Source of the DNA: Reticulitermes lucifugus
Lineage: Eukaryota > Arthropoda > Insecta > Blattodea > Rhinotermitidae
Length of the DNA: 64,000 nt
Direction: 5' to 3'
NCBI GenBank assembly: GCA_026260175.1
Contig: JAKCWW010000835.1
Coordinates: 469 to 64,468 of the forward strand
Part shown: in pieces, positions 22,428 through 34,916 of the stretch
Layout of the letters: each line of letters begins with the position of its first letter
Numbering within the stretch: position 1 is the first letter of the stretch
Program-made: the position numbers and the translations under genes
The notes under the pieces: generated by a model
What the model saw: only the letters and a program-made list of their open reading frames with translations
Databases searched by the model: none
Told to the model about the DNA's origin: nothing

Positions 22428-22700
22428 ATTTTAAGGTCATTTGCAAAGTTGGGAAAAGAGAGTAGCCTATTAGGTTCGTTATGTCCGTCTGTCTGTCCGC
22501 CCATCTGCATAGAAAAACTCGTCTCACCCTACACGGATTTTTGTGAAATTTTGTACTGAGAGGTTTTACTAACATCTGTCGAGAATATTCAACTTTGTTA
22601 GAAATCAAACGAAAATAAGAGGCACTTTGCATGAAGACCTACGTACATTTGCGACTGCTTTGTTCAATACGTTCCCGTGGTTGCCTTTGTTACTAAGGTT
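22428..22700 (+). repeat. Dispersed repeat with GTCTGTCC core, truncated copy 3
   Basis: Shares with the copies at 749 and 10557 the run gtccgtctgtctgtccgccc, acacggatttttgtgaaatt and actttgcatgaagacctacg with tacatttg. Beyond about 22660 the similarity fades, so it is 3'-truncated or diverged. Confidence 0.65.
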
Positions 22701-22889
22701 ACTACTACGTAACGTAACAACTGTGATTTGAATGGTTAGGGTCCATATCTGCATTACCATTCCTTATATCCCTGAGCAGGCGAAGGCCTGGACGACGGAA
22801 GAATGGTGGTTGGCTTTTCGCAGAGGAAAGAGATATTTTTATTCTTCTCCAAAGCCTACTCCAGACCGACTCTATGGCCCACTCAGCCT

Positions 22890-23060
22890 TCTATAAAATG
22901 GGCACCTGAAAATTCTCCCCAGGGAAATAGCGGCCGGAGCTTGAAGCTGACCACTCACCTGCATGTAATTCCTAGGATAAGAATGAGTGCAGCTACACTT
23001 GTACTCACTCCATATGCCTTTACCTATACCTGTACTTCCTTATACACCTTGCGACACTTC
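22890..23060 (+). repeat. Possible SINE body fragment
   Basis: The segment ctccccagggaaatagcggccggagc resembles the tatttcctgggaggtaaaagcggccgg block of SINE family B, but no tRNA-like head is visible. Low-confidence relic. Confidence 0.3.
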
Positions 23061-24114
23061 GTATCACTAGCATAAATGACTGCTACATTAGAAGTTCGCG
23101 CTCATTGTGAGCCCTGTTTGGACATGTTTGACCCCAAGTATGGAAAATTAGGCAGTTGAGACTTCGTAAACCCTTGGAATTTTGTATTGGTTCTGAAGAG
23201 AGGAAGGCCTGCAGTCCCTTTGAAGATACAAAGAATATATAAAGCTCTCCGAAACGTCGACAATACGGTTAGCATGTAAGTTCCGTCACCCACTGTAACA
23301 TTAAAACTCCTCCCTGGTCTCTGGCTTAGCCATAGCCTTCAAGATCTTGATTAGACAATATCTTAGAGACGTCGGCAATGCAATCTATATACACGCGTTG
23401 CCATCACCCAAAAACAAGGTTCACATTAAAATTTAGTTTAACGTATTTAACTCCCACTGCACTGTGTAGTCTGCATGTCGAATGTAATAAAATATACAGA
23501 AAGGCTTGCAGTATAATCGGAAACATGTTGAGTGCGAACATCAAATAACAGAAAGCATATACTGTTTATTCCATGACAGCTGTACAATGGAGCGAGGGGT
23601 GTTTTATTCGCCCTGGAGCTGCATAATAACCCTGAGTGTGTTCGTGTTTGTTACCGCAATACGAAAACAAATTTCCGTGCTCTCTGCAATTTGCTGCCTT
23701 TATCGAGTCTCGCTCACAGCCTTTCTATGTTTCAACCGCCGTCGGTCTGTCTCCCGCACCCAATTTGCAAGCATTGTCCGCATGGCTGTCCGATACGTGA
23801 CCGACCGTACGTCAACTTTCTGCTGCGCGCGGCTTCCTCACACCCAAAATACTTGCAAATACAGTGGAAGGTTTTGTCAAATTGCTGAATTGTTGCTAAA
23901 AAGCACAGAAAATATGTGGCTTCCTGTAGGTAGGTGCACTTGTAGACTCAGAAATTGTTGGTTGGGTTCCTTCTAGGACAGAGATGTTTCTTGGCAGTGT
24001 CCAGCATCACAATTTATCCTGTTCCTTGTCCTACCCCTACCCCTGCCCCAATTACATGGTTCTGCCATGGGCTAACCATAGACTACTCCCAGACGGATAA
24101 ATCACGTACTTAAT
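23060..24114. other. No recognised gene; holds the longest open frame
   Basis: The plus-strand frame 23506-23976 (156 codons) is the longest in the window. It is Cys/Arg/Thr-rich, shows one hydrophobic stretch (ITLSVFVFVTAI), has no recognisable domain and overlaps a second open plus frame (23691-23888). It most likely reflects a locally GC-richer stretch. Confidence 0.4.
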
Positions 24115-24353
24115 TGGCTGTGCCATGACTTAGGCGGTCAGTCTTCGGCCCTTCACCAGGAAGGACCGAGTTAAATTCTAAGTCAGTCCACGTGTAATTT
24201 GCAGTAGACAAAGTTGCAGTGGGACAGATTTTTCGCTGAGTACTTCGGTATTTCTCTGGCCAGTACCAATTCCACCAATGCCCCATCGTCATACGTTCGT
24301 CTATCACCGATCCTATATACATTTAGTAAATGACAGCGTTAACACAGTTAAAA
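24115..24353 (+). mobile_element. tRNA-derived SINE family A
   Basis: Diverged head ggctgtgccatgacttaggc with ggtcagtcttcgg and a broken B box (gagttaaattc). The body is recognisable (ttgcagtgggacagattttt, tacttcggtatttctc), and the 3' region taaatgacagcgttaacaca with gttaaaaag matches 18843-19085. Confidence 0.75.
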
Positions 24354-25385
24354 AGTCACATACGTAAAAATATTTGGAAGTGGTTCCAAAGACTGGGAAA
24401 ATTCGAAATGACTTGTTGAAAGGTTCTGAAAGACACAACACTTAAAACGTCAACAATTTCGACCGTCGTCTTTATTTCCGTAGTTCTAGAAGATACGAGT
24501 ATTGTAGCTAAGATTCTAGAGGATCAGCCGTAACGTGGTGGGTTTATAATGATGAGGATTTGTTAGATCTGCGCCCCAGTCCTAAAATGGACGACAAACT
24601 TCTTATTAGCTGTTTGCGAGTGCAAATGTAGTATACGAGCATTCTCTGCAGCCTTCCATATGTGGGCGCCTGTAAACATAGTAATGACATTTCGGTAATA
24701 TAGGCTTAAGTGGCGTGACGTTGCTTGGGTTTCTGAGGGCTATTGGCTTGGAAAGTGTTTATCGTATGTAACTCTACACCCAGATGTAATCAACAACTAT
24801 GTGTGTGGATTCAAATTTGTTTCTCCCTTACTTATTCCTAACGTAAAACTTGCATTCCGTTTACCATAAAGCTGTGATAAGTAAAGGAAACAACGACAAG
24901 ATCCGCACGTGAAACACGACGTTACGGTCCTTATCAACCGTTTAATCGTTTTCTTGCAAAGTGGCTTTTGATGTATGGCGTATTGTTAAATGCGGTAGGA
25001 CGAAGGTCTCTCACACGGACAAAATTAATGAGTTTTAGAATGATACTGTATTAGGTTCCATTCAATATTAAATTATTATGCTAAAGTAATGACCAACAAC
25101 AATACAAAATATGATATGGAGAACAACAATAAATTTTATTATTTTCCAGTCTGTAATGTGTTATTCTGTGTAGGAAGTAGAACGATGTAGCACCATGTAA
25201 TCGGCCTTGAATATAAAGTTGAAATTCAATTAAAATAAAAATACATGAAGTTCTTCATTGTTTGCGCCCCGTTGTGCTATACAATGAAGCATTCAATAGA
25301 AAAATTGATTTCTTAACTGCTCAACAATGTTTTGTTTCATGATATTATTTATGTAAACATAATAATTATAACAATAAGTGATCCC
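24354..25385. other. No gene seen; one foldback scrap
   Basis: gttagatctgcgccccagtcc near 24560 matches the outer end of the foldback family at 2858, but no partner arm was found. The rest is AT-rich. Confidence 0.45.
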
Positions 25386-25539
25386 TTATCACGACATATT
25401 TCGACCTGTATCGGTCATTCAGTACACACACATCACCAGCAGGTCATGTAAATAAAATAAGCAACCGAAAGCCTCACTACGTTTTACAGTAACCTGAGGA
25501 TGACCTATACAGGTCGAAACACGTCGTACTATGAGATAA
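25386..25539. repeat. Foldback element, about 40-bp arms
   Basis: The left arm ttatcacgacatatttcgac with ctgtatcggtcatt pairs with the right arm gatgacctatacaggtcgaa with acacgtcgtactatgagataa, leaving an approximately 75-bp interior. The arm motif tttcgacctgta is a different sequence from the gagatctgcg family, so this is a separate foldback type. Confidence 0.8.
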
Positions 25540-25565
25540 TGTGTTATAATTAGTATTCTTTGATT

Positions 25566-26010
25566 CTGCAGTCTGTCTTACGACAGGCCCATAGCCTATT
25601 CCAAAAGAAGTTCTCCACGGACTGCGATCTAGTGCTTTCTCTTTCAATTTTCAGTAACCTTTATTTTACTTAAGGTCATCCAGTAGCTGCTTACGTCTTC
25701 TCCCTCGTCTTCCCGTCACTTATATTGTTCCCTCTATCTTTCCTTCAATTGCGTGTTTCAGAAGGCAGTTCCTACGAAAGACGTGACCAATTCAGTTAGC
25801 TTTCCTTCTTTTTATAGTTTGTAGGATATACCTGTCCTTCTCCATCCTTCTCCAGCACCACATATCAATACTTTCCATGTATTTCTGATCTAGTTTCCAA
25901 AGCTCTAGGTTTCAGCACCGTACAAAGCTATGTGCCAAATATAGTACTTTACTAATTTCTTCCTTAAATTTAAATCGAATTTGCTGGTGAAAAGAGCTTT
26001 TCTGTAATAA
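25566..26010 (-). pseudogene. LINE endonuclease/reverse-transcriptase C-terminal remnant
   Basis: Read on the minus strand it gives LFTSKFDLNLRKKLVKYYIW then HIALYGAET, motifs of the region just after the reverse transcriptase domain. Further on, SPWRTSFGIGYGPVVRQTAE aligns with the end of 19231-19650. The intervening sequence is shifted. The terminal stop has mutated to a sense codon. Confidence 0.8.
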
Positions 26011-26181
26011 TTATGTTTGCATAAATAATAATGTAATGCAATAATACAATGTTTTGCAGATAAACCACAAAATATATGAAGTGTTAAAACAGGTAAAATA
26101 TATTGCATGTGCCTAGTAAAGTGTGTGCCACAGGTCATGTTAATCTGTTCTTGATAACGTCACGGTTTCCTTGTACTCGGA

Positions 26182-26282
26182 CTCTTGACCCGTGAAGATG
26201 AGACCGATATGTTGTCCCGAAACGTCGGTAAACAATTACCACACGACGCTGCGTAATATCCCAGAAGAGCGCAGATCTCGTC
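26182..26282 (+). repeat. Solitary arm of the 101-bp foldback family
   Basis: cttgacccgtgaagatgaga, ttgtcccgaaacgtcggtaa, acaattaccacacgacgctg and cagaagagcgcagatctcgt match the right arm of 62995-63202 and of 2858-2988. No inverted left arm lies upstream, so it is a half element, either deleted or inserted as one arm. Confidence 0.8.
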
Positions 26283-26289
26283 GCGGTTT

Positions 26290-27595
26290 CCTCTTCAGAC
26301 ATCCAAGTTTACTTGAAGTTAATCACACATAGATATCCTTCAGTAGAATGCTGAGATGCTTTATACATATTACGACAATGAATTTATGTAAAGTTATACT
26401 CGGTGATAGTTTACCTTACTTAAAGCAGTGTAAAACTTAAGTGATATATAATTTGTAGTTTACATGTTCTCACTGATGATGGCCCAGGCTGGCCGAACCA
26501 CGTCGCAAGAATAAAATTTTCCGCTGTTTCTTCATAACATATTGTGTACTGTTGTTGGTCTTTCTTGAAGAATGGCATAAAAATTACACGGTGGATAATG
26601 CAGCATTTTATGTTACTGCACACACGATAACTGCATTCTTAGTAAGCCGACTTAAATGTTTGCAGTTTTTGTCAGTCGATTCATTCTGGCTATTAGCATT
26701 CCTGATACTACACATATTCTCTTTGCCCTTTCATGGATTATACACGGTAGTCTGTTGGGGCGCTGCAGTTAATGACATACGCCTAGGCAAATAGCGACTG
26801 TGGCTTGTGAAGCTTTTGTTCAAATGTGTGCTTAAGTGGGGAGTATGTAACCGAGCATGACAAGAACTTGACTTATCCAAACAAATTAAGTCGGCATGAT
26901 GCACTGTGTTAAAATATCGGAAATGGATAATAATTCCGTCCTTCTAACCTTTGCGGAATGAAGGGTTAGAAGTTCCATACATTGAACGCGGCTCAGATGT
27001 CACTGTTATAACATTTTTTGTTTAATGTAAACGTCACAATTAATTCACGTATCAAAGCCACATGACAATTTAACAAATCAAAAACATAACATTCAGCTTC
27101 ATGTAACGAAAGTCTGTAATTCATATGCGATAAATTTCACATGCATTATGATTTAATTGTTTTATATTTTGTAGATTTAATTTAAAAAATATGAAGCTTA
27201 CACGCGTCGTGTAATGCCGCTAGGATATTGAAATCAAAGACAATGCGATGGGCTAGACATTTGGAAGTAGGAGGAGGACAGAGCCGTCGTAGCTTAATTT
27301 AAAGTACGAGGTACTATTTGGACATTTGCCTCGACGGACTGATCCAAACCATGAGAAATCTGATAACCAATTTTCGGGACTACCCGGGACCATTTGAACA
27401 CAGCACGACTAAGATGCGCTTTTGACAAGTTCATCTTAGGCTCTGGTCTTCTGGTTGTAACATCGTGAAGCTTTGTGCTCGGCTATGGACATTCGGGAAG
27501 TAGGTATATCGTAGTCGGTATAGTGACTAGGTTGCTTCAAGGACAACTGAGGAATCGTTGAATTCTGGAGGCGAAAGTTATTTTATCTTTTTTCC
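26290..27595. other. No gene seen
   Basis: An 80-codon hydrophobic plus frame (26552-26794) and a minus frame (26420-26623) overlap and have no known domain. Confidence 0.4.
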
Positions 27596-27925
27596 AAAGA
27601 ATCTAGACGGCTCCTGGGGCCCACCTAATGGATACCGTGTTCGCTTTCCTCGGTGGTAAACCAGCCCGGCCGAGAAGTAGGCCGCTTACCTTCACCTAAT
27701 GCCTGGTTTAAGAATGACTGAAGCTCTGCTTCTACTCCTTCGCGTACTTTCCTGGCGTGCGCAGAGAGAACCTTAACTTCCAAGCATTCGGAGGAACTTA
27801 CTGCGTCAATCTTTAGAGTGATATCTATCTTATCTACCTTTAAGTAGAAGGCAGCAGTTTCCTCCGCAACTTCGGTAGGCACCTACAAGACTACACGGTG
27901 TCACAGTCCAGCGTACCGCATTCTG
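27596..27925 (-). repeat. Composite dispersed repeat in minus orientation
   Basis: The part 27835-27925 reads on the minus strand gactgtgacaccgtgtagtc then gtaggtgcctaccgaagttg, matching 2187-2296 and 59581. The part 27600-27760 reads cagagcttcagtcattctta and ggtatccattaggtgggccc, a tail I recall from arthropod repeats. An 85-codon minus frame across both (27625-27882) starts at a GTG and spans repeat sequence, so I treat it as non-genic. Confidence 0.55.
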
Positions 27926-28939
27926 AATAGTCTTCGTTGTGATACTTTCAGTTTGTACCAATTTGTGGATTATATTCTTCTGGGATATGACGCCCTGTTG
28001 ACTGGTAAATAGTTACCGGCATAGCTCCGTCAACGACGCTGTGAAAAATTAAATCGCACTCTGAACTATCTCAATCCGGCTTCAGATTTTACTGCATATT
28101 TACACTCGCTTTATACATAACTATCACTTCAAGAAGTTGAACGGTTCGTTGTTCTGTAAGGGAATGGAGAATGACTGGAATCGATGTCTCCATGTTGCAG
28201 GTAGATGTGTGTATAAAATACGACCACTCTTTCAAAATTGATACCACGTGTTCTCTTTTCAGTCGATTTGTATTCCAAGATGTGAACCATAGTGGCAGAG
28301 TTTGTAGTTAATTATGTGACAGGTGAAAACTGGTTTTTAAAGCAGTAAAAATTAACTCCCTACCGCATTTACTCTATCATTACGGAACCGCAGACTAAAC
28401 TAAAGGCTAGAGGCTTTAATCTATGGCATCTTTCGTCAGAATACAACATGTTCCAATCCGCTTCTTACAGTTCACTGTAAGCTAATAGCTTTTACATATG
28501 AATTCGAAGGTCTTGGTATAATTGACACAATTTCGGTGAGCTGTATAATTAAAATGGCGTGCGTGTGCCCCTAATGTAATACACGTTCCTGTTCTGTAGG
28601 TCTAGTTCTGACCTTCCTCAGAAAGCTGTGGTTCAGCAAGTTAGTAATATGGATATATATCCTCACAATTTCCTAATCAAATGTGGGTAAAATCATTGCA
28701 GAAAGTTTCTGCATGTATATGCAGTTCTTAATTAAATGCTGCTAACGTTAAATTACCGAGAAGTCTACAAAATAACAGAAACCAGTTATGTTAAAAAAAA
28801 CTATTACACAATTTTTCAGAAGAGCTAAACGTGAATAACTCAGAGTAAGCGAATTTATTTCCACTCATAGTGTGTGTGTTTGTCCCTGTCGCTCCAACGT
28901 GGAGCATAGGGGCCTCCTTTCGGAGGTTTCTATGGTCAT
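27926..28939. other. No gene seen; one foldback scrap
   Basis: cttctgggatatgacgccct near 27970 and aaatagttaccggc recall the foldback families but do not form arms. The remainder is AT-rich. Confidence 0.4.
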
Positions 28940-29013
28940 NNNNNNNNNNNNNNNNNNNNNNNNNNNNNNNNNNNNNNNNNNNNNNNNNNNNNNNNNNNNN
29001 NNNNNNNNNNNNN
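28940..29013. other. Assembly gap (74 N)
   Basis: 74 N bases next to a tRNA-like SINE head. The frames read across it are not meaningful. Confidence 1.
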
Positions 29014-29087
29014 ACCTCGGTCGGGATCGAACCCACGAACCTTGGGTCCAGTGGCGAGCACGCTAACCACTAGTCCTTCGAAGGCGA
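29014..29087 (-). mobile_element. tRNA-derived SINE head (family E)
   Basis: The minus strand reads gactagtggttagcgtgctc (A-box-like TAGTGGTTAGCG) then ttcgtgggttcgatcccgac (B box GGTTCGATCCC). The body would lie in the gap. A genuine tRNA gene is unlikely because flanking acceptor-stem halves do not pair. Confidence 0.7.
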
Positions 29088-32000
29088 CTTCCACTCATAG
29101 GCCACTGGATAATCTTGGCCGGTATAATCTGCAAATTCAAGGCTAGAAGCAGTTACTTGTACAGCGATAGAGATAGCGGATTTGTGGACGAAACAAAGAC
29201 GTACTCTGCCCTTGCCACCTCACCTAGACAGCGCTCCTTCTTTCTTCACCGGCCAGAATTAAAAAAATTACCTATATCTACATTTAATCCCCCTAAAATA
29301 GTTCCCCATTTACAAATAAATTACATTTTATTCGGGAAATATCAAGTTCAGAAAACTCTCACACAGGGCACATAATTCGGCTGTGTTAACACGATGTCAT
29401 TTTAACATAATATTTATTGCAACGTAGGCCTGCGCGCATCATAAATTTCAGTGTAAGAAAATGTGTTTAAAACTTATAGTTGTGATAAACACCTTCCTAG
29501 CGGAATGGGCACTTGTAAATATCTAACTCACTCTTTCACTCATTCGCTCACTCAGTCGCCCACTTTTATGTTCAAAAGAGCAGAACTTTACTTAACAATG
29601 CTTTCATCGTATAATTTGTTACGATATCCCACACAAGAACTCATCACGGGATAACCTGAGCCACTTGAGTTTTCAATATCCTCTGTGACTTACTTTTTTT
29701 AATTCAAATATTTTCCTCAGCTTGTTGGACCCAATTTATGTTAATTTCTTGGAATGAGAGACCATAGTTCTTACCCGTATAATACAAAGAGTTTCAACGT
29801 GTTTGTAAATATAGGCCTACTTATCAGTTTTTTTCAAACTTACTCTATTTTTCTAAACTCAAATTACAAATATGCACGTATGTCTAAACTGCAGGACGTA
29901 GGCTTCATCTCTGTTGATAATAATTTAAATCGACCTAAAAACTGTCTTGCCAATCATTATATCGTTGAGCCATGTTTTCGGCATAATAACTATTTTCGAG
30001 ACTGATACGCTAAAAACGTTTCATATCAAAACTTTCATTCTCTTATCCATTGTTGGCCTCGTAATTAAACAAAGGGCAGGAACGTACACGTCATGTCATG
30101 TATTTAACTTCACAATAACTTTCACTGATCGGTATAATCCCAGTTGATCATTCGCGGAAGGTAATTTGCTGTGTACGAAATGTTTGTTTCATGTTGTTTC
30201 ATGAATATGTAACAGAAACCCAGCTGTGTTATCATAGCTTGTAGCGTAGTTATGAAACAGTAGGGATATCGCCCATTTTATGCCGTTCATTGAACATCGT
30301 ATTAATGCATCCTGCAGGTTGAATATCATTATTGAAAGCTGCGGTATAGTGGTTTGCCTTCCTGCGTCATGTTATGGAGGACTTGGACGCAAATCTCTTC
30401 ACAAAGAAATTCTGATGTGACTAAGGTTTTTGTGGTGCTCCTCAGTAGCTCCGGGCACAGGCTGCACTGAGTTACATCGCCATGAGCTCTGCTATGAGCG
30501 CCTCAACTTGGATATGAAGCTCGGAATATTTGAGGAACGGAGACGGATGTCACAAGCTACGAAAGTGTTCAGTGGCGAGGTTTGTGATTTCAGCGTTGCT
30601 GAATCTTCGGGTTTTATTATAATTTAAAATATTATTCTGAGTCATTATGGTAATTGTCCATAGTAACATAGGACAACACGAACTCCAAACCCTTTGAATG
30701 GTCTTTAACTTGGATTTAATGGCCACTGGAATTCTGACAGTTTGATGTGGGGCGTAAAGACCGGCAGCAAAATTTCTGGCGTGAAACTAAAAGAAGCCTC
30801 AACGCGCTAATACATGTATCGTGTTTCTGTTTTGCATAGGAAAGTCCCCACCGTATGCACGAAAAACAGTCGTTCAGACCGCATGACAAGGGCCGAAGTA
30901 GAATAACAGGTTTGAATTTACACAAATGACTATGAATTGCACGTTTATACGGGTCATGCAGCGTTTTACAAGTAGAAGAGTCAGGTAGAAGTCGTAAAAA
31001 AATAACAGATCGGTGAAACATCAGATCACACCATTTCAAGACCTATTTTATATGTCTGTATTAGTCAATACACGTAATAAACGTCTGTAACACACAGAGT
31101 TTGCGAAAAGAGACTTGGCCATTTCTATTATAACTTATTTCAGATTAGCCTCATTAGTCGGAATGACTTGCTTTGCACGTAGATTTTTTATTCTAAAACC
31201 AGAATTATTCACGCCCTTCCCCTCCTGCTCTAACATTCTTTCATTCCGATGTTTTGTAGAACGCGTAACTAGGAAGAAGCCAAATAGTGACCATTTAGTC
31301 TGGTGTGGGAAGAGAAAATGAATTGCCCAGCGTGGAGTGGGAAATTGGTTTGGTTAGATTTTAGGTGTTCGGAGTGGTGAACAGCCAATTGTAAAACTTT
31401 CTGTAATGATTCTGTAGACAAAATTTAACTGTGAAACATTGACTGGATTCAAATCCTTTTTCTACACAGATTGCTGAATGAAGCTGTCCGGAGACCAGCG
31501 TTTCAAATCCTTACGTCTTCGTGAACTAAGACGAGCAGTGTCGGTTTCTCCGTCAATGTGTTTACAGCACACGTAAAGTGTTTTGGCGAATTTTAAAGCT
31601 CTGTGTCATTAACTATACATGCTGTTTCGACGCATCCGAATTCTGCTGCCACTTCTTTCTCCATGTTTTGTCGCGAAACCTGTGTAAATGGAAACGTACA
31701 GTGCCAACGAACAAGACATCGTCTAATTCCAGAAACGTTTCTTCTTCTGATTCTGCTGCTACTAATAGTTTTCAGTTTTTACCTTCTTGTTTGACATTGA
31801 AAGTATACATGACGTATGGTGAACCATAAATTATTATGTGTAAATAGTATAAGCGTAATAGCTGCACTGATATACATGATTTGTATTATGTTTATGTTTC
31901 CTTTACAAAAAAAATTATATATGTAATAGGGAAGTCGTGTCTCCTCATCTGCAGGTCCGTTCGTCCCTCCGCCGACATTTTAGACTTCTGACAATACTCG

Positions 32001-34031
32001 ATGTGTATTGACTCTCATTTTACATTCATCTTGTGCAGCTGATATAAATAACGCTTAGCTGTGACGCATGGCTACCATTACTAAAGATTTCAAGACATTG
32101 GCTAGTTGTCTTGGTGAGAAAAGGCTGAACCTTCTTTCTGTTCATCATCCTTTTGTGGCAAGTTGGTAACTATTTTGGTCTCATAACATAAAGGCAGTAA
32201 ATAGATATTTTGCAAAAAGAGTCGATTTTTTTATTTTTATGTCGTTGTCTGGATAAACTGATTATTTTCTTATGTATTACTTATTAATTATCTTTATATT
32301 GGAAATGCTTTATGTTAATGCGCTTGTTACATGAAGACAAACCTTTTGTTCTTTTGTAGTTCTACGATTCCAAAGAGTCCGACATTATCATAATTATTTT
32401 ACATCAACTGAAGTATGCAGTTGAGTCATCGGCCGGACAAACAGACGCACAAAAAACGTACGCTGCTTGTTATTACATTTGCAGTGACGTGTGTGTGTGT
32501 GTGGGATTGGCTCACACCCCGGTTGTCATAGTTTACGGGATTGCTATGATCTTTGTGTGGTACGCGCTTAGGTTTTCAGGATTATTTATTGTGTTTATAT
32601 ATATATATATATATATTTGGCAGGACTCCCTGAAGAGACCCTTCGCAAGGCCTCTAAGTATACGGAACAAAACAAGCACACAACAGACCGCAAGCGAACA
32701 TCGATGTGTTGATTGAGGTTCAGAAACGCGGGTCCAGTTTTGGAGCGGTCGAACAAAGTACACACTTAAGAACATCCGGCCACTTTGATCAGCTGTGTAT
32801 TCATGAAGACATGTTTTAGAAATTAGTTTAATTCTGATATCAAGTTCAAATCATTATAGTAAGACAGAAACCTTCCATTATCACAAGAAAATGTAATGTT
32901 TATTTAAAAGTCTTTCACAAGGGACTTGTTTGTTTCTGACAAGCCTTACAGGATATTGTAGCGCTAAGATTATGTTTAGGTAAAAGAGTAAAACCAGGAC
33001 TCCACAAATTCTCCAAACATTTATGAACCGCGTCTAAATTCTGGACGCTAGAAAGGTCACAGGCATCAAGTTCCATACTGAACACCCCTGTACCCCTAAA
33101 TCTTAGGCGTCACCATAAAAATGTATTTGTGCAGGAGGCTGGAAACCCGGAATTTGCGCACAGATGGTATCATCTATTTTATTCATCAGCGTAATAGCAG
33201 TGCATAAGTAGTATTCATATTTTTCATATACTACGTAGACAGAGCTGTGGGTATTAACCTGGGGATGTCCAGCTACACTGTTCAGAGGCAGTCGGCAAGA
33301 AAGGTACTAGCTTTATAATGATACGTACATGTTAATCCTTCTGTAAGCTGACAAAGCCCCCAGCTTCTTTACTGAGATTACAGATATGCATGTTGTTTGA
33401 ATCATTAATGCAGTTCATAACATGCATTTAGAGAACTCACAAAAGAGGATAAAAGACTACAGTCCGACATGTACAGAGAAAATTTTTATAGGTGAAGAAC
33501 GCTTCTGGAAAAAAAAACGTAATATGCATAATGCAATAGTCCAGCGTGCTGTAGTCCTCTGCTAGGTTTAACGGGATTTAAGGCATGATGTTAGTGACAG
33601 TGCATGTAAAGCCTGCCGTCACGATAACATTTAAAGAGGGTGCTACGTCACTCACAATGAATGTAAATGTAAAATTATGAATTGTAGGAAAGAGTTTTAT
33701 TCCAGAGACTGGTCTAAGCAAATCAGCTGCTCAATAAATAGTTACTATTTTGTAATATATAAGTTGCGTGGTAACTGCACACGACAGGAAGGTATGAATG
33801 CTTCCTAAAAGCAAACATTCATACTTAAAAAGCATTTTAGTCTCTTAGTATGTATTACTTTTTCCAGGATTTATTTCAAATAAATATATAAGATTCAAAG
33901 TAAAATTACTTCTTATTCAGCAAAATGAATGAGCACTTCGGAAACAAATTAAAAAGTAACTGAACATTTGCTTATTGGTTGAATTGATTTCCTCTAAAGG
34001 GCTGACGCGCTAATACTGTATAGCTGGAATG
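29088..34031. other. About 5 kb of low-repeat DNA without a recognised gene
   Basis: Open frames up to 107 codons (30716-31039 -) carry no known domain. (GT)n occurs at about 32488-32503 and (TA)n at 32596-32616. A ccgttcgtccctccgccg scrap near 31965 may be a relic of the GTCTGTCC-core repeat. Confidence 0.4.
32596..32616. repeat. (TA)n microsatellite
   Basis: About 21 bases of alternating T and A. Confidence 0.95.
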
Positions 34032-34525
34032 GTGTACATTGAAGGTCTAATGCTGTCATAATGATTAATAATGTACTTCAATTGTCTAAAGTGCTGATTG
34101 TGTAGTGTACTTTAAATTCTAAAGCGTTAATTAGGTAGTGTCCTTCAAATATCTAAAACGCTAATTGGATAGTGTACTTCGAATATCTAAAACGCTAATT
34201 GGATAGTGTACTTAAAATATCTAAAGCTTTGTTTGGGTAGTGTATTTCAAATGTCTAAAGCGCTAATTGGGTAGTGTACTTAAAATATCTAAAGCTTTGT
34301 TTGGGTAGTGTACTTCAGATGTCTAAAGCGATAATTGGGTAGTGTACTTAAAATATCTAAAGCTTTGTTTGGGTAGTGTACTTCAGATGTCTAAAGCGCT
34401 GACCATGATTAAATTGCACATTCCAAGGACCTAACACGCTGTTGCTGATTAGGTAATGTGAGTATACTAAAGGCCTGATTCTCTTACACCGACTAGGTAA
34501 ATTAGTGAACATTTAAAGACTGGAT
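34032..34525 (+). repeat. 34-35-bp minisatellite with dimeric higher-order pattern
   Basis: Units of the form gtagtgtacttaaaatatct with aaagctttgtttgg (34 bp) repeat across 34110-34404. In the central part two unit types alternate: aaaatatctaaagctttgtt and cagatgtctaaagcgctaat. This gives an approximately 69-bp dimer that has itself been amplified about three times. Units at both edges (34032-34110 and 34405-34525) are progressively diverged, the pattern expected from unequal exchange in the array centre. Non-coding. Confidence 0.9.
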
Positions 34526-34683
34526 GCACTTAACATACTTTGTTTTTCATGTTTAATATCGGAAATATATCAGCTATGGCTTACAGTACACCACATTCAA
34601 ATGAATCCCAAGTAATATCTTGCTATGCGTTCAACAAGAAATCCTTAACAACCACTAACTAATTAAATAAATAAATACCTTCA

Positions 34684-34856
34684 TGAAGTAGCCTTCTTCT
34701 TAAGAGGCTAATAATTCTCAAATATTGAAAAACAATCTTTCAATTATGTGGCACTTGCCGGTTCATTACTGTATTCACAAGAACCGGACACTGGACCCTG
34801 TCTTGAGCCAGTTCAATCCAGTCCACAACTTCTTAGCCTACTCCGTTAAGACCCAT
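34684..34856 (-). mobile_element. LINE 3' end, same family as 3935-4117
   Basis: The minus strand reads DWIELAQDRVQCPVLVNTV then MNRQVPHN and a stop, followed by the diverged 3' UTR (cctcttaagaagaaggct). The copy is 5'-truncated and old. Confidence 0.8.
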
Positions 34857-34869
34857 TATAGTATTATCT

Positions 34870-34888
34870 TATATATATATATATATAT
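34870..34888. repeat. (TA)n microsatellite
   Basis: About 19 bases of alternating A and T, immediately upstream of a pyrimidine-rich acceptor-like tract. Confidence 0.95.
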
Positions 34889-34916
34889 GATCTTCCTTGC
34901 TGTCTCTTTCCTTCAG

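Noticed and set aside
22955-22975. Minus-strand CAG|GTGAGT, another possible recursive site
   Set aside because: The upstream pyrimidine tract is weak and the sequence lies in a probable SINE relic.
23506-23976. 156-codon plus-strand open frame, the longest in the window
   Set aside because: No recognisable domain, overlapped by another open plus frame, no supporting splice or promoter structure. Length is within what 64 kb of DNA can give by chance.
27625-27882. 85-codon minus frame with charged, protein-like composition
   Set aside because: It begins at a GTG after a stop and is built from two dispersed repeat segments found elsewhere in the window.
34032-34525. Regularly spaced units resembling a CRISPR array
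   Set aside because: Units are contiguous tandem copies with no unique spacers, in an animal-type genome.
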